A DNA stretch of 64,000 bases from assembly GCF_017354945.1 (NCBI RefSeq), contig NZ_CP071503.1:3224001-3288000 (forward strand). The letters run 5' to 3'. The position numbers and the translations under genes are program-made. The notes beneath the pieces were generated by a model. It made no database searches. It saw nothing but the letters and a program-made list of their open reading frames with translations, and was not told the DNA's origin. Numbering within the stretch: position 1 is the stretch's first letter; each line of letters begins with the position of its first letter. Shown here in pieces: positions 56,347 through 64,000 of the stretch. The stretch is from Shewanella avicenniae. Lineage in GTDB: Bacteria; Pseudomonadota; Gammaproteobacteria; Enterobacterales; Shewanellaceae.

Positions 56347-57487
56347 AGATCACCTTGAGATCGTCCAAAGATGCGTGACGAGGATTAGTCACTAAACAAG
56401 CATCATGTACCGCGTGATGAGCTAAATCAGGAATATCACCATATTTAACACCCCAGTTGCTCATTTTATCTGTCAGCCCGAGCACACTCCGTTTGTTTGA
56501 TAATGCCTGCGTAATACTAGTCGCTCGTTGCCGTTCACTCAGCCCTTTACCGTTAAGCCCCATTACCGTTGCAATTCGCTGGTATCGGTCAGGTTCGGCA
56601 GCAATATTAAAGCGAATCACGTGATCCAACAGCAACGCATTACATTCACCATGCGGAAGATCGAGATAACCGCCGAGTGAGTGCGCCATGGCATGTACTG
56701 CCCCCAAACTCGCATTAGAAAACGCCAACCCCGCTTGCAGACTACCAAGCAGCATGTTTTCTCTTGCAGCTAAATCGCTTGGATTCATCACCGCTTGCTC
56801 GACGTTGTTCCACAGCAGCTCAATTGCCGCTAGTGCATGCACATCCACCACGGGTGAGTTTGCAGTAGAAACAAAGGCCTCAATCGCATGAGTCAACGCA
56901 TCCATACCGGTACAGGCGGTAAGATGCGGTTGCAAAGTTAAGGTGGTTTCAGGGTCAACCAAGGCCACATCGGGTACTACACTCTTACTGATAATCGCCA
57001 TTTTGTAACGCTCTGGCGAATTCACAATGATGCTAAATTGGCTGATGTCGGCAGACGTCCCCGCCGTAGTAGGAATACAAATAAGCGGCGGGCCAGGGAT
57101 ATCCACGTTATCAACCCCTTCAAACGCATGCACCTCACAGCCATTGGCAAACACAATCCCAATCGCTTTGGCGCAATCGATAACACTGCCACCGCCGAGC
57201 GCCACAATCACATCACAACATTGATCTTGATAGAACTTAGCGCCCACCATTACCTCGTAATCTTTGGGATTTTCGGTGAGCCCACTAAATATGGCGTACT
57301 CGATACCCGCTTCTGCGAGATCTTGTTTCACATCGTCAAGCCATCCTGCGGAAATAACCCCTGCGTCCGTGACAATAAGTACTTTGCGCGCCTGCATATT
57401 GCGAGCGTAAAACCCCACTCGATGCCGCGCGCCAACACCAAAAATAAACTCCGGTGCAACAAACTTACGCATTTCATACAACGGCAT
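56330..57487 (-). CDS. ercA: ErcA-like iron-containing alcohol dehydrogenase
   Basis: 385-residue group III (Fe-dependent) alcohol dehydrogenase. The NAD site is GGGSVIDCAKAIG. Metal ligands are expected in the ACTGMDALTHAIEAF and MAHSLGGYLDLPHGECNALLL segments, the latter the family signature. N-terminal LRKFVAPEFIFG-like and PTTAGTSADISQF segments match, from memory, the ErcA subgroup of Pseudomonas. There ErcA takes part in signalling control of ethanol oxidation rather than bulk catabolism. Translational overlap with a PAS-GGDEF-EAL gene fits a signalling role. The substrate is unproven. Confidence 0.85.
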   Translation of the reverse strand: MPLYEMRKFVAPEFIFGVGARHRVGFYARNMQARKVLIVTDAGVISAGWLDDVKQDLAEAGIEYAIFSGLTENPKDYEVMVGAKFYQDQCCDVIVALGGGSVIDCAKAIGIVFANGCEVHAFEGVDNVDIPGPPLICIPTTAGTSADISQFSIIVNSPERYKMAIISKSVVPDVALVDPETTLTLQPHLTACTGMDALTHAIEAFVSTANSPVVDVHALAAIELLWNNVEQAVMNPSDLAARENMLLGSLQAGLAFSNASLGAVHAMAHSLGGYLDLPHGECNALLLDHVIRFNIAAEPDRYQRIATVMGLNGKGLSERQRATSITQALSNKRSVLGLTDKMSNWGVKYGDIPDLAHHAVHDACLVTNPRHASLDDLKVIYGEAL

Positions 57488-57722
57488 ATTGCCCCCACAG
57501 TATCAGCCTAGTTTTCTGACATGCTCTGATTACAAATGAAGTGTAGACCAGCGAAAAACAGCGCACTGAAAATTTGTCGACCTAAAATCAGTATGTAAAA
57601 CGTCCCTGTTTGTGGATTGGCTAATACGAATCTTTCGCTATTCAAGTAATTAGTTGAAGCTGCTAAGCTACAATTCTTAACATAGGAAAAAATCTCATCA
57701 TACGGACAGAGCGAATACTGCG

Positions 57723-59093
57723 GTGAATCTTGGACTGACTGTGAAACAAAAATCCTTACTATGGTTGTTATCAGCCTTGTATGTGATGTTAGCGATTGTC
57801 ACCACCGAGTTTGTGACGCGCAGTTTTGCGCAGCAACAGCTGTTTGCCGAACAAGACTTGGTGAAAAATCGCCTATCGCTAATACGCTCGCATTTAGAGT
57901 CCGCCATTTTTATGGATACCTACCTCGCCGATAGTTTGGCTACCGTCGTGACCATTGATCCCAACTTTGCCATTGATAACTGGAATGCCATCGGCGCCAA
58001 GCTGTTGAGTAAAGCGCATTTCGTGCGCAACGTTGGCATAGCGCCGAATAACATCATCTCCCATATTTTTCCAATCGAAGGCAATGAAAAAGCAATCGGC
58101 TTTGATTTTCGCTCTCGCCCAGAGCAATTTCGTACGGTGGAATTGGCCAAAAAACTTCAGGGAGTTTATATCGCAGGACCGCTTGAGCTTGTGCAAGGCG
58201 GCGAAGCAATTATCGCGCGCTTTCCTATTTTTGCTGATTATCCCAAAAATACCCGTTATTGGGGCAGTGTCAGCGTGGTCATGGATTTTCAGCGCTTAAT
58301 CGAAGCCAGCGGGTTGACCGCCCTTAGCGGTGCTCACGCTAGTCTAAAAAAACGTGACATTTCCAATCCGCAAGGGCGGATATTTTATGGGGACCCAGCC
58401 ATCTTTGACGTGCCAGATATCGAAATGGGTATCACCCTTCCCAATGGTGAATGGCTGTTAGCCGCCCAATACGATATTCACAATGCCGATCATGTACAGA
58501 TGACAAAACTCAGTATTCGCTCGATGGGCGTGATTGTGGCAGTGCTAGGTTACATCATCATTATGTTGCTCTATCGCAACTATTTGGTGGTACATACCGC
58601 GTCACTGCAAGACGAATTAACCTCGCTTCCCAACCGCCGCTCGATGATGTTGTTGCTCAAACGTTTATTAGATCGGCCATCCGGCCAGTACACTTTTGCC
58701 ATCCTCAATATCGATCTTAATGGGTTTAAGCATGTGAATGACGAATTAGGCCATGAAGCAGGCGATGAACTGCTCAAACACGTCGCGAGGCAACTAAGTA
58801 ACGCCGTGCGCAACGATGATATGGTGGCGCGGATCGGCGGCGACGAGTTTATTGTGGTGTTACAAAACGTGCGCAAAGACACTCATATTGGTGAAATCGC
58901 CGAGAAGATTAAACAAATTACTGAGGCGCATTCGCTATCGTGGGGAGAGAGCCAAATTTCCCCTTCTTTGAGTGTGGGTTACGCCGTTTACGATGGTTCA
59001 CAGAAATCGATAAAAGACCTACTTAAACAAGCAGATAATCATATGTACCATGTAAAAACCCGCTTCAAACATGCGTTGGATTACACGATTTAA
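57723..59093 (+). CDS. CHASE-GGDEF diguanylate cyclase
   Basis: 456-residue inner-membrane diguanylate cyclase. One membrane segment (about 12-32), a periplasmic CHASE domain (core FVRNVGIAPNNIISHIFP, IGFDFRSRPEQ, then GPLELVQGGEAIIARFPIF), a second membrane segment (about 265-285) and a GGDEF domain. The active site RIGGDEF is intact and an inhibitory I-site RNDD lies five residues before it, so it should make c-di-GMP with product inhibition. CHASE domains bind small extracellular ligands. The start is GTG at 57723; a second GTG at 57744 is an alternative. Divergent from ercA. Confidence 0.92.
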   Translation: MNLGLTVKQKSLLWLLSALYVMLAIVTTEFVTRSFAQQQLFAEQDLVKNRLSLIRSHLESAIFMDTYLADSLATVVTIDPNFAIDNWNAIGAKLLSKAHFVRNVGIAPNNIISHIFPIEGNEKAIGFDFRSRPEQFRTVELAKKLQGVYIAGPLELVQGGEAIIARFPIFADYPKNTRYWGSVSVVMDFQRLIEASGLTALSGAHASLKKRDISNPQGRIFYGDPAIFDVPDIEMGITLPNGEWLLAAQYDIHNADHVQMTKLSIRSMGVIVAVLGYIIIMLLYRNYLVVHTASLQDELTSLPNRRSMMLLLKRLLDRPSGQYTFAILNIDLNGFKHVNDELGHEAGDELLKHVARQLSNAVRNDDMVARIGGDEFIVVLQNVRKDTHIGEIAEKIKQITEAHSLSWGESQISPSLSVGYAVYDGSQKSIKDLLKQADNHMYHVKTRFKHALDYTI

Positions 59094-59120
59094 CGCCTAA
59101 CAACCAACGGCAAGCATCAA

Positions 59121-59153
59121 CAATCGACAATCGACAATCGACAATCGACAATC
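59121..59153. repeat. 7-bp tandem repeat CAATCGA
   Basis: 4.7 perfect copies of CAATCGA directly downstream of the cyclase gene and before the shared terminator. It is not coding and not in a promoter. Copy number may vary between strains. Confidence 0.9.
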
Positions 59154-59170
59154 CAAATCATATCAAAGAA

Positions 59171-59195
59171 AAGGTCGAGTAATTCACTCGACCTT
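59171..59195. terminator. Bidirectional terminator, cyclase / CocE-type hydrolase
   Basis: Perfect 10-bp stem AAGGTCGAGT / ACTCGACCTT with a 5-nt loop. A good T tract is present for the minus-strand gene only. Confidence 0.85.
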
Positions 59196-59230
59196 GATCT
59201 ATGCACCACGTCGCTACAGTGAGCTACTTG

Positions 59231-61150
59231 CTAATCCGCTATCGGCAGCACGATATTGGACGGCGCTTTAGCATCGTGATGCACCTTGATGGTGGCTTTT
59301 TTATAATCCTGCGGTTTCGCCCAGAAGATGTTATCCACGTAGGTTTGTGGGTTGCGGTCATACAGCGGGAACAAGCTTGATTGCACCTGCACCATGATCT
59401 TATGCCCCGGCAGGAACACGTGATCCACGTTAGGCAGTTCAAACTGATAATGTTCCACTTTGTCTGGCGTTAACGCGGCGGGTTTATCGAAACCATGCAC
59501 ATAACGGCCACGGAAGATCTCAATCCCCAACGGCAGTTCAAAGCCGGTCATCTCTTGGCCGACATAACCTTGCTCATGCCCTTCTGAAGTGGTATTCGGG
59601 TACACATCCACCAGTTTCACTACCCAGTCACCATCGCTGCCCGAGGTGGAGGCAAACAGGTTCACTAGCGGCGCGCCCATAATATGCACCGGTTTATCGA
59701 GCACATCGCTGCTGTACACCAATACGTCTGGGCGGCTCGAAGCAAAGCGCTGATCGTGCACTAACCACGGTTTCCATTGGCTGGAGTCATCCATATTGAT
59801 AGGACGTGGAATAAACGGCACAGGTTTTGCCGGATCAGACACATAATCGTCAAACGCTTGCTTGGCTTTAGGTGCATCAAACGACAGGCCAAAGTTATCA
59901 CTCAGGTAGATTTTCTTGCTTTCGCCCATTGGCCATTTGCTGGATGCGTTCCATTGGTTAACGCCCGTTGCATAGGTCAGCACCGGCGGCGTATGTGGAT
60001 CAGGCGCACCTTTCAAATAGTGATCGAAAAACGGCTTCATGTACTTTACGCGGAACTCTTTGGCGGTATCGCCAGTAAAGGTCAGCGAGCCGAGTTCATA
60101 ACCGTAGTGATTCACGCCGGAATGGCGCCATGGACCGATCACCAACGACACTTTGTCGTTGTTTTTATCTTTCGGTTCAATCGCTTTATACACCGCTGGC
60201 GCACCGTAAGAATCCTCTTGATCCCACTGACCAACAATCAGCATAGTCGGTACTTTTAATGGTTCTTTAGCGAGGATTTTATCCACCGCCTGTAATGACC
60301 AAAAATCGGTATAGGCCGGATTTTCAGTCAACTTGCGAATAAATGGATAGTCTTGATAGCCCCACTTTTTGATAAAATCGCCAGTCGAGCCCGCTTCTAA
60401 AAAGCGCGTGTAGTCATCCATCGGCTCAGTGGCAATATTGCCCCCTTCAGCTTTCGCGGTGCTTTGGCCAATGGTGTAACCAATATTCACGTTACGAAAT
60501 GCACCATTATGAAACCAATCATCGCCCATCCAGCCATCAACCATAGGGCTTTGTGGCGCAGCGGCTTTCAGCGCTGGGTGTGGATTAATCTCCGCCATCA
60601 AGCTGGTGAAACCGAGATAAGACGAACCCACAATGCCGACGTTGCCGTTAGTTTCAGCGACGTTTTTCACCAGCCAATCAATGGTGTCGTAGGCATCAGT
60701 CGCTTCATCGATACCTGTGTTATTTAATGGGCCAACCACTGGTCGGTTAGTCACATAGTCACCTTCAGAATTGTGCAGGCCGCGAATATCCTGATAAACG
60801 CGAATGTAGTTGTCTTGCACATACTCGATATCCATCGCATCTACTAATTCTTCGATATGCTGACTGGTATTACGTGAGGTACTGCCTTTGGCATCATAAG
60901 GGGTGCGACTCAACAAAATCGGCGCATTCTTGGTGCCCTTTTTCATCAAAATGACGGTGTAGAGTTTAGTGCCATCACGCATCGGCACCATTTCAACACG
61001 CTTAATGTAATCCGCTTCAGGACGAATATTGTTATAACTGGCAACGCCATCGGGCGTCATAGGGGTAATCTTGCTCAAGCTATCTGCGGCAAATGCGGCA
61101 GGCAATAAGCTAGTCGCAGCCAATGCCAGCATCAAGGGGGAAAGTTTCAT
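59231..61150 (-). CDS. CocE/NonD-family serine hydrolase (alpha-amino ester hydrolase-like)
   Basis: 639-residue exported alpha/beta hydrolase with signal peptide MKLSPLMLALAATSLLPAAFA. The nucleophile elbow is GIVGSSYLGF, the acid is in IVGQWDQED, and the His is in IGPWRHSGVNHYG. A C-terminal jelly-roll domain of the X-Pro dipeptidyl-peptidase C type follows. The length and IEYVQDNYIRVYQDIRG segment match alpha-amino acid ester hydrolases and glutaryl-7-ACA acylase-like enzymes. It probably hydrolyses amino acid esters or amides in the periplasm. Monocistronic. Confidence 0.9.
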   Translation of the reverse strand: MKLSPLMLALAATSLLPAAFAADSLSKITPMTPDGVASYNNIRPEADYIKRVEMVPMRDGTKLYTVILMKKGTKNAPILLSRTPYDAKGSTSRNTSQHIEELVDAMDIEYVQDNYIRVYQDIRGLHNSEGDYVTNRPVVGPLNNTGIDEATDAYDTIDWLVKNVAETNGNVGIVGSSYLGFTSLMAEINPHPALKAAAPQSPMVDGWMGDDWFHNGAFRNVNIGYTIGQSTAKAEGGNIATEPMDDYTRFLEAGSTGDFIKKWGYQDYPFIRKLTENPAYTDFWSLQAVDKILAKEPLKVPTMLIVGQWDQEDSYGAPAVYKAIEPKDKNNDKVSLVIGPWRHSGVNHYGYELGSLTFTGDTAKEFRVKYMKPFFDHYLKGAPDPHTPPVLTYATGVNQWNASSKWPMGESKKIYLSDNFGLSFDAPKAKQAFDDYVSDPAKPVPFIPRPINMDDSSQWKPWLVHDQRFASSRPDVLVYSSDVLDKPVHIMGAPLVNLFASTSGSDGDWVVKLVDVYPNTTSEGHEQGYVGQEMTGFELPLGIEIFRGRYVHGFDKPAALTPDKVEHYQFELPNVDHVFLPGHKIMVQVQSSLFPLYDRNPQTYVDNIFWAKPQDYKKATIKVHHDAKAPSNIVLPIAD

Positions 61151-61697
61151 GAACGGCCTCTGTCACTATTTTCATTATTATGCTGCCGCAACAAATGGAG
61201 CGTGCGGCGAAGCAACTAACTTACTCCCATGCGCAGTCTGCTGCAAAAGCAAAATGTGACATCTCGTAACAACTTAGCTCAAACCAAACCACTAGGTTAC
61301 ACTCAGCACGCCGCACAAAATCGCCCGTTATTGCGCTAATTGGCAAGCAACAGACCCAGCCTCAGCAGCGTTAAACCATCCAGCTGGCGAAAATTCAAAC
61401 ATATTTTGATGTGCCTCAATGTTTTTATCAGCTCACACTCTAAATTAGGTGGTTGTGATGCACACCAAAATTATCGAAATTTTGATATGGCGATCGCACT
61501 AAGACGGGGCAATAAAACCGCAGAGATGGCATGTTTCGCATCAGATAGCGACATAAGCATAGGGCTGCATGGGTTTTAACATCGAGGTTTAGCTGATGTT
61601 TGCGAATAGATTGACGATGGAGAAGTGGCTTAACCAGTGGAATTGATGCAACGAAGTATTAGCTGAATTTAATCGTGAACTGATTAATGAGGGTTTA
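61151..61697. other. Intergenic region, no gene recognised
   Basis: 547 bp with only short, atypical open frames (for example at 61340-61579) that have no ribosome site. It must contain the promoter of the CocE-type gene and perhaps that of the small gene at 61698. No repeat or known operator was seen. It may hold decayed coding sequence. Confidence 0.4.
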
Positions 61698-62063
61698 ATG
61701 ATGGAAATAGTCTCAGATAAAATGCTTTGGTGGTTTCTACTCACGGTGGCTTTAATCTCTCTCTATTTTTTCTACCTCATCAGAGAACGCTACGTGCAGT
61801 TTAAAATGGCGGAAAAGGAAATTTTTCGGCAATTTGAAACGCTGTCAAAAGACGAACTCAATGATTTTGTCGCGGCATTTTTTAGCATTGGCCGCGGTGT
61901 CGAACTGCTTTCTTTGATCACCCGTATCGAAGCAAAATGTAGTGATGGCTGCTTACGAATTGGCCACGTCACTTGGGCAATTCGAGAATTAAGAACCCGC
62001 AAAGCTAATGAGATCGCAGACAGTGAGATCCCTACTTTTATTGCACTGAACACGGCGAATTAG
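61698..62063 (+). CDS. Small membrane-anchored hypothetical protein
   Basis: 121-residue protein with one N-terminal transmembrane segment (about 10-27, WWFLLTVALISLYFFYLI), then a charged cytoplasmic helix-rich domain. A GAGGG site precedes tandem ATG codons; the second, at 61701, has better spacing. No family recognised. Two cysteines (KCSDGC) lie in the soluble part. Confidence 0.6.
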   Translation: MMEIVSDKMLWWFLLTVALISLYFFYLIRERYVQFKMAEKEIFRQFETLSKDELNDFVAAFFSIGRGVELLSLITRIEAKCSDGCLRIGHVTWAIRELRTRKANEIADSEIPTFIALNTAN

Positions 62064-62165
62064 CAAACCATCTCGGCGTTGAGTGTGCATGAAGTAGCGT
62101 GCGGTTCTCTCGCTTCACTTGGACACTCCACGCTGCCGCGAACAAGCAAGCTCTTGTTAGAGTAA

Positions 62166-62273
62166 ATGATGAGCACACAATCACTTCAAGAAGCGAAAGC
62201 CCACCTTTCACAGCTTGATTGCTGCTTATTACTCACATACTTTAACCGAGAGAGTCGCCGGATTAATGAATAA
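62166..62273 (+). CDS. Possible 35-codon small ORF
   Basis: Short frame starting with two ATG codons and encoding a charged helix-like peptide (MMSTQSLQEAKAHLSQLDC, then a hydrophobic CLLLTYF patch, ending RINE). It looks like a real protein fragment rather than random sequence, but its ribosome site is weak (AGAGTAAATG). It could be a remnant. The surrounding region 62064-62340 has no other feature. Confidence 0.25.
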   Translation: MMSTQSLQEAKAHLSQLDCCLLLTYFNRESRRINE

Positions 62274-62340
62274 AAACTGACGGTTTTAAGGAACTCGGGC
62301 AAACTGATACCTCCTTAAACGGAAGTAAGGTTGTCGTAAT

Positions 62341-62697
62341 ATGCACATGTGTCCAAACTGCACAGCGATGTTTGAAGCACCAATACTGCAGCGTCCCAAA
62401 CATGCCTTATGGTATAAATACCAAGATGTTACGCTAGAATGTCCTTCGTGCGGTCAACGGCTGAAAGACACTTGGCGAGGAAAAATGTCTAAAAGTGAGC
62501 TGTTACTAGTACTAATAGTTCTGCTCGCTGCGCTGTTAGTTATCCCAGCCCCCTATGCAAACTACGTGATAACGCTAGTTATTTTGTATGCAATATTTAG
62601 AGGCGATATTGCCAAGCGCCAAGGTAGAAAAAGCAACACGCCTCGTTATGTAAAATTCGGTGCCAACGAAAGCGTCAAACACAGTGTTAACCAATGA
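62341..62697 (+). CDS. Zinc-ribbon membrane protein, hypothetical
   Basis: 118-residue protein. Two CxxC pairs (MCPNC at 4-7 and ECPSC near 34-37) form a likely zinc ribbon at the N-terminus. They are followed by two hydrophobic segments (about 54-70 and 72-87) and a basic tail. Known family not identified. The gene is monocistronic and convergent with dbpA. Confidence 0.65.
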   Translation: MHMCPNCTAMFEAPILQRPKHALWYKYQDVTLECPSCGQRLKDTWRGKMSKSELLLVLIVLLAALLVIPAPYANYVITLVILYAIFRGDIAKRQGRKSNTPRYVKFGANESVKHSVNQ

Positions 62698-62752
62698 CTC
62701 GGCCGCAGACATCTGAATTAGCAGTTAATCAATCCACGACGCCAAAGATAAA

Positions 62753-62789
62753 AAAACGTACATAGCATTCGACATGTTATGTACGTTTT
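62753..62789 (-). terminator. dbpA terminator
   Basis: Stem AACGTACATA / TATGTACGTT around a 13-nt loop (62755-62764, 62778-62787), with a T run on the minus strand. It lies about 50 bp after the dbpA stop. Confidence 0.85.
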
Positions 62790-62838
62790 CGGTGAATTCA
62801 GTGAATAACGATTAACGCAGTTACTACTGCAATGAAGA

Positions 62839-64000
62839 TTACCGCCCCATCACCCAAGCGCGGAACGACTTACCTTTCAGTTTACCTTTTGACAGCTTCG
62901 CCGCAGCCACTTTAGCCAGCTGACGCTTCACCGCCACGTAAGCCCAAATATCGTTGACTTGGATTTTACCCACATCACTGCCGCTAATATCGGTACCCGC
63001 AGTCAGAGCCCCGAGAATATCACCGGGACGCAGCTTGTGTTTTTTACCGCCCTCGATACGAATACAGCTCATATTCGCCAGCAGCGGCGCGGTGTTTGCC
63101 ACTTCTGGCAGGTCGTCAAATTGCAGCGTGCCATAGCGGTCTTCCAGCAATGCCAAACGCATGTCGTCATTTGGCGCGACTAAACTCAGCGCGATACCTT
63201 TAGCACCGGCACGGCCAGTACGGCCAATACGGTGTACGTGCGCTTCTTGCTCAAAGGCCAATTGGTAATTGATCACCAAGTCGAGCGCATCTATGTCCAA
63301 GCCGCGCGCAGCCACGTCGGTTGCCACCAGCACCGCAGCGCTTTTCAATGCGAATGCCACCAACGCCCGATCGCGCTCACGTTGGTCAAGATCGCCATGC
63401 AGTGCAACTGCATCAAAGCCTTTGTCGGCTAAGAAGTCGGCCACATCTTGGGTTTCTTGCTTGGTGTTACAGAACACCACTGCGCTTTCAGGCCGGTGTT
63501 TCAACAGCAGTTGATACACCCCTTGGCGGCGACCTTCGATATTGCTTATGCGATAAAAGGTCTGCTGAATATTGGCGTTCACGGCGCTTTCAGCCACTTT
63601 GACTTCGACCGGTTGCTGCAAGGTTTCTTTTGCCAGCGCCAAAATTGATTCGGGGAAAGTCGCGCTAAACAGCAGGTTTTGCCGTTTACGCGGCAAGAAT
63701 GCGCGGATTTGATCTAACGCATCAGCAAAGCCCATCTCCAACATACGGTCGGCTTCATCCAGTACGAACTGATTTAGGTCGTCCAAGAACAGGCGGCGTT
63801 GTTCTAGATGTTCCAGCACCCGACCTGGGGTGCCCACAATGATGTGCGCGCCGTGTTCCAACGAGCCTATTTGCGGGCCAATGGGCGTGCCGCCACACAA
63901 GGTCAAAATCTTAATGTTGTGAATACCACGGGCAAACTTACGCAGTTCGCTGGCGACTTGGTCAGCCAGTTCGCGAGTGGGGCAAAGCACCAAAGATTGC
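62839..64000 (-). CDS. dbpA: ATP-dependent RNA helicase DbpA (partial, 5' end outside window)
   Basis: The visible 387 codons begin within motif Ia (LVLCPTRELADQV) and run to the stop. DEAD-box motifs seen: TPGRV, DEAD (VLDEADRMLEMGF), SAT, RGLDI and HRIGRTGR. The C-terminal ~75 residues form the DbpA RNA-recognition domain (IRIEGGKKHKLRPGDILGAL, ending in a basic Lys-rich tail) that binds 23S rRNA hairpin 92. It helps late assembly of the 50S subunit. The Q motif and Walker A lie beyond position 64000. Confidence 0.95.
   Translation of the reverse strand, partial: QSLVLCPTRELADQVASELRKFARGIHNIKILTLCGGTPIGPQIGSLEHGAHIIVGTPGRVLEHLEQRRLFLDDLNQFVLDEADRMLEMGFADALDQIRAFLPRKRQNLLFSATFPESILALAKETLQQPVEVKVAESAVNANIQQTFYRISNIEGRRQGVYQLLLKHRPESAVVFCNTKQETQDVADFLADKGFDAVALHGDLDQRERDRALVAFALKSAAVLVATDVAARGLDIDALDLVINYQLAFEQEAHVHRIGRTGRAGAKGIALSLVAPNDDMRLALLEDRYGTLQFDDLPEVANTAPLLANMSCIRIEGGKKHKLRPGDILGALTAGTDISGSDVGKIQVNDIWAYVAVKRQLAKVAAAKLSKGKLKGKSFRAWVMGR

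Noticed and set aside
61340..61579. 79-codon frame as a gene
   Set aside because: No ribosome site, atypical composition and no recognisable motif.

Overview
The window looks like chromosomal DNA of a Shewanella-like gammaproteobacterium. This rests on recognised families, not on a database search: a split-Soret-type cytochrome c with an outer-membrane-type lipoprotein, an S46 dipeptidyl peptidase, NhaD, two malate:quinone oxidoreductases, an acryloyl-CoA reductase, several c-di-GMP proteins, CRP-like sites and many compact operons ending in clear hairpin terminators. No rRNA, tRNA, CRISPR array, transposase or integrase was found.

Layout. 0.3-2.1 kb: glnK-amtB nitrogen operon (minus) with a probable sigma-54 promoter and NtrC-like half-sites. 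2.2-7.3 kb: isochorismatase-fold hydrolase, small radical SAM protein, membrane PAS protein with a degenerate GGDEF domain, and a convergent unknown membrane protein. 7.4-11.8 kb: a symmetric cluster in which two paralogous ToxRS-like membrane gene pairs flank a split-Soret cytochrome/lipoprotein operon; only one pair keeps a DNA-binding domain. 11.8-23.5 kb: MdlAB-type ABC exporter, NhaD, DUF481 porin-like protein, MATE pump, DPP7-like S46 peptidase, aromatic amino acid permease. 23.7-24.5 kb: UPF0016 manganese exporter behind a yybP-ykoY riboswitch.

24.5-27.3 kb is the one clearly accessory segment: an AT-rich P-loop ATPase gene with no partner, enclosed by two inverted copies of a ~285-bp repeat. 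The repeat carries serial mini-hairpins, and the two copies show compensatory stem changes. Between the left copy and the gene are repeated GC-rich motifs, and outside the right copy is a long palindromic element. 27.4-32.6 kb: catalase with a putative 23-codon coupled leader ORF, a small membrane protein, a serine hydrolase, and a DUF2238/thioesterase pair. 32.7-41 kb: serA, ygfZ, an ABC ATPase/FtsX-permease/AttH-like lipoprotein operon, and a second serine hydrolase.

41.3-49.5 kb: acuI, then two tandem paralogous M20 amidohydrolases and two tandem paralogous Mqo proteins. The first Mqo has a Sec-type signal peptide. Both mqo upstream regions share a CRP-like box followed by a TAAGTTAACTTA palindrome. 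49.6-64 kb: GT39 glycosyltransferase, PhoA-type phosphatase, MFS exporter, an ErcA-like alcohol dehydrogenase overlapping a PAS-GGDEF-EAL gene, a CHASE-GGDEF cyclase, a CocE-type hydrolase, small membrane proteins, and the 3' part of dbpA running off the window.

Overall this is a versatile, redox-flexible aquatic chemoheterotroph with strong respiratory, peptide/amino-acid and c-di-GMP signalling capacity.
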